Shown here: positions 59,901-64,000 of the stretch, in pieces | Position numbering within the stretch: position 1 is the first letter of the stretch | Layout: each line of letters starts with the position of its first letter | Made by a program: the position numbers and the translations under genes | Notes under the pieces: generated by a model | Database searches by the model: none | Seen by the model: the letters and a program-made list of their open reading frames with translations, nothing else | What the model was told of the DNA's origin: nothing | NCBI GenBank assembly: GCA_030141605.1 | Contig: JAQGDQ010000110.1 | Span: 67,768-131,767 of the forward strand | Reading direction: 5' to 3' | Length of the DNA: 64,000 nt | Source of the DNA: Tubiluchus corallicola | Taxonomy: Eukaryota; Priapulida; Priapulimorpha; Priapulimorphida; Tubiluchidae

Positions 59901-60523
59901 CCAGTGAAAGCAAAATATTACCTAAGCACGTTGATTCCAATAATATGGCAGCTGATAAGTGTGTGGATGATGCACAACATTTAAAGAATAAAAGCTTTAG
60001 TGACATTGCAGGTGCTGCATTGATATCACATGATTGTGCTGCTGGTGATGTTCCTATACACCTGAAATCAGGCAGTGAGCATCAATTAAAGCAGGATGGC
60101 AGTTTTTCTGCCTCACAGTTACCTCAGCCTCACTCCAAGCATCAGCCCCCTGGAGCTTCACGGTTGCCGACTAGTGAATCACTAAAGTCTCGTCAAAAAT
60201 CCCAACCAAATCTTCGGACAGGAAACTCATCAGCTGTCAAGCCGCCAAATACGAAATGTGCCAGTGTGGACACGCTTGCGGATAAGGCAGTTACTGTAGA
60301 AGTTGCACAGGAGGGCAAAGAGACCAAAGTCAAGTCTGCCATTGTGCCTCCTTTCAATTATTATCCATACCCGAAGTCACAGGTACAAAACACGCAACTT
60401 CCTCAACCTGACAAGCCTCGTCGACCAAACTCCTATGTTAGCAGTATGGAAAACAACGGCTGTGACAACAATGCTGATTCAAGTGATAACTCTGCGAGAG
60501 GATACTTGGTCACAACAGTATGA
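35789..60523 (+). CDS. APC: adenomatous polyposis coli (APC) homologue, 12 exons visible
   Basis: Scaffold of the cytoplasmic beta-catenin destruction complex and a microtubule plus-end and cortical polarity factor. Visible exons: 35789-35972, 42131-42245, 44203-44397, 45217-45318, 46185-46398, 47876-48042, 48534-48651, 49070-49318, 50017-50118, 52307-52524, 53539-58853 and 59239-60523. All junctions are GT..AG and every phase matches, giving about 2,753 residues (human APC has 2,843). Order of parts: coiled-coil region, armadillo repeats, two 15-aa repeats, about eight 20-aa beta-catenin repeats with three SAMP-like motifs between them, basic region, T-x-L-P EB1-type motif, and a VTTV PDZ ligand. 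The first exon here begins inside a codon, so the 5' end (N-terminal oligomerisation coiled coil, about 80 residues) is missing. The armadillo exons and one giant exon mimic the vertebrate gene. No frameshift or stop is seen, so it is probably functional. Confidence 0.97.
36762..36995 (+). mobile_element. tRNA-Gly-like SINE candidate in APC intron
   Basis: 36774-36834 matches a tRNA-Gly: D arm GTTCGTTGGTA, anticodon loop TTTCCAC (anticodon TCC at 36797-36799), T arm GCGGGTTCAACTCCCGA. The acceptor arms do not pair and the anticodon stem has a mismatch, so it is not a working tRNA. About 160 bp of unrelated body and an ATT-rich tail (36980-36993) follow, which is SINE architecture. Confidence 0.55.
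36996..39462. other. APC intron, no gene; degenerate GATGGTTATGACGATAA repeats
   Basis: Near 38300-38640 AAAGAAACAATGATGGTTATGACGATAA and related text recur two or three times, a decayed tandem duplication. No exon is recognised. Confidence 0.5.
39463..39758 (+). mobile_element. MITE-like element family D, copy 1
   Basis: Ends CATTCACACTAG / CTAGTCTGAATG are inverted (11 of 12). The inside is full of short AACTCGC/GAGTTTT motifs. The reverse complement matches 49554-49769. No clear target duplication. Confidence 0.65.
41424..41986. mobile_element. foldback element in APC intron, about 220-bp arms
   Basis: Arms start at GAATCAACATATTTATTGAT (41468) and end at its complement (41974). They match for about 220 bp with scattered changes around an AT-rich centre near 41720-41740. 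A 14-bp direct repeat TCTCTTGTATTTGC lies at 41424-41437 and 41973-41986, the left copy being about 30 bp outside the arm, as if it were a target duplication. No coding capacity beyond short open frames. Confidence 0.88.
42131..42245 (+). CDS. APC: APC exon: coiled coil
   Basis: Reads SDIVATIEQEDQERKMIYNQ and then LDRISKEIETLERADNLK. The pattern matches human SLLLADLDKEEKEKDWYYAQL. Acceptor ATTTCACAG, donor GTAAGC; phases 2 to 0. Confidence 0.93.
42246..44202. other. APC intron, no other feature seen
   Basis: AT-rich intron; nothing recognised. Confidence 0.5.
44203..44397 (+). CDS. APC: APC exon: coiled coil with MKRRQLEHD
   Basis: 65 codons, phase 0 to 0. Reads NDMKRRQLEHDVKQLQDHLH and MQRIAQIEKEMLLLQKQ, matching human TDMTRRQLEYEARQI and RIQQIEKDILRIRQ. 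Acceptor GCTTTTAG, donor GTAAGT. Confidence 0.95.
44882..45126 (+). repeat. 30-bp minisatellite, about 8 units, in APC intron
   Basis: Units of the type TGCACATCATTGTTGCATAT plus CTTCAATTCA repeat with a 30-bp period and scattered changes. Ends 90 bp before the next exon. Confidence 0.95.
45217..45318 (+). CDS. APC: APC exon, short linker
   Basis: 34 codons, phase 0 to 0, EQNKRDSGSFDLNEQELNGK onward. Acceptor CCCTGCAG, donor GTGCGT. Equivalent in place to the human segment around SSQNKHETGSHDAERQNEG. Confidence 0.88.
45816..46090 (+). repeat. dispersed repeat family C, copy 2, in APC intron
   Basis: Same orientation as 5774-6074; shares GAAACAAGTTTAGATAA, TTTTTGGTTAGTGAGTG and TTACATAAGTCTTTCAAA. 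Confidence 0.75.
46185..46398 (+). CDS. APC: APC exon, Ser-rich linker
   Basis: 214 bp, phase 0 to 1, reading FTSLDDEQPPDVSSSSTPGG and ending YHGEWAIPG. Acceptor CTCGTAG, donor GTAACC. Poorly conserved in the family; assigned from phase and position. Confidence 0.8.
46855..47475 (-). repeat. dispersed repeat family A, copy 3 (inverted), in APC intron
   Basis: Reverse complement of 20820-21475 across about 620 bp, including GTGTTAAAATGTATACTTT, GCACGTGTTTGCGAAAGC and AATTATTACCACAC blocks. Confidence 0.8.
47876..48042 (+). CDS. APC: APC exon leading into the armadillo domain
   Basis: Completes a Gly codon, reads MFGSGPGSTGSGSNLRLPDT and ends HQQFGTK, the counterpart of human TSHLGTK directly before VEMVYSLLS. 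Acceptor AATGGCAG, donor GTAGTG. Confidence 0.9.
48043..48533. other. APC intron, no other feature seen
   Basis: Nothing recognised. Confidence 0.5.
48534..48651 (+). CDS. APC: APC exon: start of armadillo domain
   Basis: VEMVYSLLSMLGTHDKDDMS followed by KTLLAMSSSSESCIAMRQSG, nearly identical to vertebrate APC. Acceptor CATTTCAG, donor GTAAAT, phase 0 to 1. Confidence 0.98.
49070..49318 (+). CDS. APC: APC exon: armadillo repeats
   Basis: CLPLLIQLLHGNDKE, ARAAAALHNIVHSHPDDKKG and LRLLEQIRAHC match vertebrate APC. The segment after it (MRDGDSSSSDDEGCK) replaces the human WEWQEAHEPGMDQDKN stretch. Phase 1 to 1. Confidence 0.98.
49554..49769 (-). mobile_element. MITE-like element family D, copy 2, in APC intron
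   Basis: Begins CATTCAAACTAGCAAGTTTT and matches the reverse complement of 39463-39758. Confidence 0.6.
50017..50118 (+). CDS. APC: APC exon: armadillo
   Basis: AVAAIMKLSFDEEHRHAMCQL matches human VCVLMKLSFDEEHRHAMNEL. Acceptor TAATTCAG, donor GTATGA, phase 1 to 1. Confidence 0.98.
50443..50900 (-). mobile_element. possible LINE 3' end with (ATC)n tail, in APC intron
   Basis: On the minus strand the sequence ends GTGGCTAATAAAGACTTATC followed by (ATC)n, the usual look of CR1/L2/RTE-type 3' ends. No reverse transcriptase frame; the 5' limit is a guess. Confidence 0.4.
51266..52041. mobile_element. hAT-like element with imperfect 18-bp ends and 8-bp target duplication, in APC intron
   Basis: Ends CAGAGATGTCACCAAAAC and (complement) CAGGGATGTTACCGAAAC, flanked by ATTATAAT (51258-51265) and GTTATAAT (52042-52049), seven of eight bases equal. 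CGAAA/TTTCG motifs recur near both ends. 776 bp, no transposase frame. Confidence 0.75.
52307..52524 (+). CDS. APC: APC exon: armadillo
   Basis: GGLHAIAELIYLDHECHGN, YSLTLRRYAGMALTNLTFGD and LCSMKSCMKSLVAQL, close to vertebrate APC. Acceptor CATCTAG, donor GTTAGT, phase 1 to 0. Confidence 0.98.
52555..52833 (+). mobile_element. fragment of the 4197-4652 element family, in APC intron
   Basis: Shares GGCAATTGACTCAAATAACT and GCCAACTAGCGGTCAG blocks with 4197-4652; the terminal repeats are gone. Confidence 0.65.
52834..53538. other. APC intron, no other feature seen
   Basis: A short tandem repeat of TTTGCTATATCATTAATAAT occurs twice near 53350-53430. Otherwise nothing. Confidence 0.5.
53539..58853 (+). 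CDS. APC: APC giant exon: last armadillo repeats, beta-catenin and axin binding region
   Basis: 5315 bp, phase 0 to 2. Armadillo repeats run to about 54120 (SVLRNLSWRADLASKK, IVSNACGTLWNLSARN, HSKHKMISMGSSAALKNLL), then LHVRKQKALEAELDQ as in vertebrates. 15-aa repeats: YENDQPVNYGLQFDE (about 54781) and NPDQPTDFSKRYAEF (about 55055). 20-aa repeats of the FxxEGTPxxFSxxSSLSxL type start near 55235, 55510, 55769, 56104, 56597, 56962, 57180 and 57362; the third has an insertion (AGLPLETPMMFS), the eighth lacks EGTP. SAMP-like axin motifs: ECINSAMPWDKSK (about 56356), LIQEAMPKGKSKK (about 56806), ECINAALPKSKSE (about 57470). Phosphorylation of 20-aa repeats by GSK3/CK1 strengthens beta-catenin binding in the known family. 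Donor is GTTTGT at 58854. Confidence 0.97.
58854..59238. other. last APC intron
   Basis: A 385-bp AT-rich intron; acceptor TGTTTTTCAG. Reading through the donor would stop at 58894-58896 after 14 extra codons, giving a form without the basic region. Confidence 0.85.
59239..60523 (+). CDS. APC: APC terminal exon: basic region, EB1-type motif, PDZ ligand
   Basis: Begins by completing an Arg codon (AG|G), QRPSCGNLAGEKPYPSASW. Residues are then dominated by Ser, Arg, Lys and Pro (for example SSRTPPRTPPRTHLPKNG), like the vertebrate basic microtubule-binding region. Near the end PPFNYYPYPKS (about 60350) lines up with human TPFNYNPSPRKS, and TQLPQP (about 60393) with human SQIPTP, the EB1-binding motif. 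ASRLPTSES (about 60153) is a second S-x-L-P. The protein ends GYLVTTV, matching the human SYLVTSV PDZ ligand for Dlg and Scribble. Stop TGA at 60521-60523. Confidence 0.97.
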
Positions 60524-62330
60524 ATAACACTAGGTTTATATTTCTAATTATTCATATAAACTATTATAGGTTTCAATATGATGATACAGTGATTTAACCA
60601 GTCAGCATAAACAAAAAATAATCTAACCTAGTTTTTCGATAAAATGAAGTAATGACGAAGAGATTACAAAAAGTAGTATTCTTTGAAGTTTTGGCTTCTA
60701 GCATAAAAACAACGATACAAACAGGTGATTTAAATTTAAATTGCAGGAGGTGTAGATTGTATTAAAATGTCTAGTCATTCATGAGTATGTAATCTATCAC
60801 GTGTTTGTGAATATCAAATTAATGGCTGTTCCATTGAAATAATTGAAAAGCAGAATTATATGTTTGACTTCAAACTTGATTATGTTCTTGTGAAAATTCA
60901 CTGTGTAGAAGTATCTAATTCTTTATGTATGACTTTGTTAATCTGTTTTATTATTGGCTTTGTTGTCGTAGCCAGCAGAATTAGGTGGGACTTGCTTTTG
61001 TAGTTCAACAGCTGATAATGACACGTCTTCCCTCGCAGTTCGTGCAGTGTTGTCATTTCGATTTGATGAATGAGTTAGACAGTAGCGTATGTTAGTTAAT
61101 AATAGTTTCTGTAGATGACAGCACAAGTCTTGTAAACTTTTCGGATAGTAAAATGTAATCATTAATTTTGATAATAAGTACTGGAAAAATGATCGATACC
61201 TGGAGGTTTTCAGCAAGTTTTCACAGCTTTATGCTTCTTTTTAGCTAAATTATAGCGTCACAATTTTTACTTCACAAGCATTACATTTTACAATCATGCC
61301 CATTTTTTAAGGCTGTGTAAGGTTTTTGGAACATTTCTTATCTACTTAAAAGGTGCAAAATGGAGTAGCCTGCTATACAAAAGAAAAGTTAGTTTATTGT
61401 TGTAAGTGTTAATTTCTACTGTAGATGCTGAAAGAAGCATGATAAACTTGAGTCTTTGCCAAGTAATTAAGCCTTATTTTAGTTGTGTGAATGTGTTGAA
61501 TTGGTTGTTGTATTACAGAGAGCTAACGCCATCTTTTTGATTTTTGATTATATTGCAATCGTGTACACATACCGGAAACGAATATAATTTTCTACTTCTA
61601 TAATAATCATCTTTGTGGAATTATGATAATAGTTTATGGCTTTGTAAATAAGATTGTAAGTGCACTGTATGTGAATAGTTTGTAGTATTTATTTATTTAC
61701 TATTAATTAATAGTCTTTGTTTATTATTTGTTGTAACACTTTTAACCACAGAGACATTAATTAATAATCAGTTTTTTAGTCTCTTGGTAGACTTACGTGT
61801 TAATTTGTTCTTCAGTTTTGTGAAATTTTGTCTTGTTTCTGATGTTTGGCTCTTAAAGTGCCATTTCTATGTATTTTGTAATTTATAGGTATTTCGTTTG
61901 TTTGTATAGTATTTAATTTTGTAAAGATTTATTACAGCACTGAGTGTACGAAAATGTAAACTAATTTGCAAAAATTCAACACATAACACAGATTATTGTC
62001 CTTTATTTGTAGAGAATTTTGTTTGAATTTGCTAGTAATTTATATTGTTTGTTTAAATTCTAATGCGTCCTCGGATTTGCTAGTAATTTATATTGTTTGT
62101 TTAAATTCTAATGCGTCCTCGAATTTGCTAGTAATTTATATTGTTTGTTTAAATTCTAATACTCGTAAATCATGTTTTTGTCGTCTGCTGCTAACAAAAT
62201 TACTGTTCTTTTTCTAACAATGACATGTAGTGATGAAAGTGTTAAAGCAAGAATGTGAAATTTAGTAATCGATTCCATGATATTATTGATTTGATTTTTG
62301 TGTAAGTAATAAAAATTAATCATGTGCAAT
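60524..62330 (+). other. APC: APC 3' UTR (probable extent)
   Basis: T-rich, non-coding sequence after the APC stop. A possible poly(A) signal AATAAA lies at about 62309 (TAATAAAAATTAATC). No coding feature was seen inside. Confidence 0.4.
62025..62162 (+). repeat. 48-bp tandem repeat, about 3 units
   Basis: TTTGCTAGTAATTTATATTG, then TTTGTTTAAATTCTAATGCG and TCCTCG, repeats three times within the probable APC 3' UTR. Confidence 0.93.
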
Positions 62331-62579
62331 TTACTATTTTTCTTAAACAATGGTTTTTATTGTGGGAGGGACACAGTGGTTACAGATAAGGGTTTTATTT
62401 TTCAGTTTAGTGCACTGAAAAGCTGGAATCCAGTACTCAACGGTAAGTCCTAATACTGATGTTGTGGCAGAACCGGAATACAGCTAGCTAATTACAAAAT
62501 GAGTCACTGAACCAGCAAAGATTTTCTAGCCACTTTTCGATGTACGTACAGTCATATGTGTATACTTTCATATTCATAT

Positions 62580-62800
62580 AAAGAGTGCATTTTATAACAC
62601 ACCACACGCAGTTACCGAGGGCAGTTTCGATATGCAAATACCTGCAATTAATAATGATAACGTCGTAGAAACAAGGTTAATGTTTCTAGTACATCACAAG
62701 TAATTGTTTGATCTGCTCATTACATAAACAACTATAAATTCACAATAGAGACAGGCGGGACAGAACTATCAGCCCAGGGCGTCGTAAAGTCTTGATACCC
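62580..62800 (+). mobile_element. hAT-like MITE family B, copy 3 (5'-truncated)
   Basis: Matches the 3' half of 4946-5378, including GTACATCACAAGTAATTGTT and ATCAGCCCAGGGCGTCGT. A C-rich run follows at 62800-62815. Confidence 0.75.
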
Positions 62801-63356
62801 CACCCCCCCCTCCCCGATAAATACAGTCCTTTACGTGTCACAGATATAGCTGTTACAGACATTTGTGGAATTTACCTATATCAATAACCAGTCGCCAAAT
62901 TTTGCTAGTCTGAATAAGTTAATACTGAAAACACTAATGACTAAACCACCAGATGAGTTTGTAATGCAATGGCAGATAATGTGTGATCAATGGCAATTTA
63001 GTTGTGTAAATATCTGCACCTCAATGGAGATTGTGCGTAACTACAGGTCAGTCAAGAACCTTACAGCTGTTATAAATCATTTATAAGCAAATGTGAATTC
63101 TGGTAACGTCAAGTATTACGTAGTTTATTACACATAATATTATCTGTATAATTAATTATTTAATAATAATAATTAAATAACCCACAAATGCAAAGCACGC
63201 CCTTTTGAGTCTTTTTTGCGAAAATCGTGTGTCCAGTCTTGTGGCGAATGAAGCGAATATCATCAAGTTTTTGTCAGCACCAGTCCTGTACTAGTATTTG
63301 TATTTGTTTAATGCGTTCGTTGTACTTGCAAGTTCCTGCTCTGTGCAAGTCCTGAT
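62801..63356. other. upstream of the glycosyltransferase, no gene seen
   Basis: AT-rich; no promoter element can be assigned with confidence. Confidence 0.5.
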
Positions 63357-63933
63357 ATGGGTTTAATATTACAGTTAATTCAAACCCAAACGATGGATCA
63401 ATACTGGCTATTGTTCTTCTTGATGTGCATTCTATCAGTGTATTTTGCTTTTGCCATTTTTGGCGTAGTCTTTCCTGACATCAAACTCTCTGGCAATGTA
63501 AATAACACAAGCCAAAAAAAGAAAGACCTACTGTTGTTTGTAGGCATCATCAGCGCGCCAATACGCAGAAACAGACGCGACATGATACGTTCTACCTGGA
63601 TGGAATGGTGCCGCACTCTTGATGACGTCACTTGCCTCTTCTTCACGGATGGACAAGACATGTTTGGCGAGAATCTGCAGGAGCCGTTAACTGCACCTCT
63701 TATTGATGAAGCCAAGTTACATGGTGACACTGTGTTAGCCGAAACCCCGGGTGCCATGAATTTTGGCAGGCGATTAACCTGGGTCATGAACTGGGCCTCA
63801 GAAAGATACAATTTTAAATATTTTCTACGCTTAGATGACGACACCTTCCTGTGTTTGAAGAAACTGAGGCTTGAACTTCAAGACGTTAAGCATGAGAGGA
63901 TAAACTGGGGTTGGAGGCATTGCAGGAAACACC
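63357..63933 (+). CDS. GT31 beta-1,3-galactosyltransferase-like, first coding exon (partial)
   Basis: A type II Golgi membrane enzyme of the GT31 family, expected to transfer galactose or a related sugar from a UDP donor to a glycan or proteoglycan linker. A short cytoplasmic tail precedes a membrane segment at about residues 16-38 (YWLLFFLMCILSVYFAFAIF). Family hallmarks: LLLFVGIISAP (58-68), RRDMIRSTW (73-81), and FLRLDDDTF (156-164) with the metal-binding DDD at 160-162; INWGWR (182-187) resembles the YWG segment of the family. A second Met at codon 13 (63393) could equally be the start. The frame stops at 63954-63956, but a GTAAGC donor at 63934 would take the reading past it, as the protein is otherwise too short by half. 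The catalytic C-terminal part lies beyond the window. B3GALT6-like is possible, but the subfamily is uncertain. Confidence 0.75.
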
Positions 63934-64000
63934 GTAAGCTCTTTGGTTTCTCATAAAAGTTTTAGGTAAGCGTGTGTAGGAAGTTTGTAGACAACAGGCT

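Noticed and set aside
58227-60006. Long minus-strand frames (204 and 227 codons) opposite APC exons
   Set aside because: Antisense shadows of a strongly supported coding sequence; no splice or homology support.

Overview
The window is nuclear DNA of an animal, most likely a bilaterian invertebrate. Genes are split by introns with GT..AG ends, intergenic DNA is AT-rich, and simple repeats, satellites and small DNA transposons are abundant. The gene content (an alpha-1-adrenergic-type receptor, and an APC protein with the full vertebrate-like set of motifs) fits a lophotrochozoan, a hemichordate or another slowly evolving invertebrate. The 5S-like gene also looks invertebrate. The species cannot be fixed from the sequence alone.

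Layout. At 1-832 lies an 82-bp tandem array. At 0.8-8.1 kb there is a minus-strand split gene of short exons whose phases chain together; its protein tentatively resembles the region before the GPS of polycystin-1/REJ proteins. Its introns hold a pogo-like MITE, a hAT-like MITE, and a 0.75-kb inverted segmental duplication that copied the MITE plus part of an exon. A 5S rRNA-like sequence sits at 8095-8214. From 9 to 24 kb is mostly gene-poor: a foldback element, pentamer and tetramer satellites, a decayed coding-like stretch, a LINE 3' remnant, a near-perfect 0.3-kb palindrome, two hAT MITEs with 8-bp target duplications, and one orphan minus-strand terminal exon.

At 25721-26627 is the first exon of an alpha-1-adrenergic-type receptor. 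It ends after TM6 in the same place and phase as vertebrate ADRA1 genes, and a 14-copy 189-bp satellite follows immediately in the intron. The TM7 exon is not convincingly found; one phase-compatible but doubtful candidate runs into trinucleotide arrays at 29.4-31.4 kb.

From 35789 to 60523 the plus strand carries 12 exons of an adenomatous polyposis coli (APC) homologue, about 2,750 residues. The N-terminal 80 or so residues are missing from what I could find. Armadillo repeats, two 15-aa repeats, about eight 20-aa beta-catenin repeats, three SAMP-like axin motifs, a basic Ser/Arg/Lys-rich region, an EB1-type T-x-L-P motif and a C-terminal PDZ ligand (VTTV) can all be read. The last gene, starting at 63357, is the 5' part of a GT31 beta-1,3-galactosyltransferase-like enzyme that leaves the window.

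The genes show no sign of forming a functional cluster: APC (Wnt signalling and microtubules), an aminergic receptor, a glycosyltransferase and a possible polycystin-like gene are ordinary neighbours. The unusual content lies in the repeats, above all two satellite arrays that abut exon ends and several large inverted repeats.
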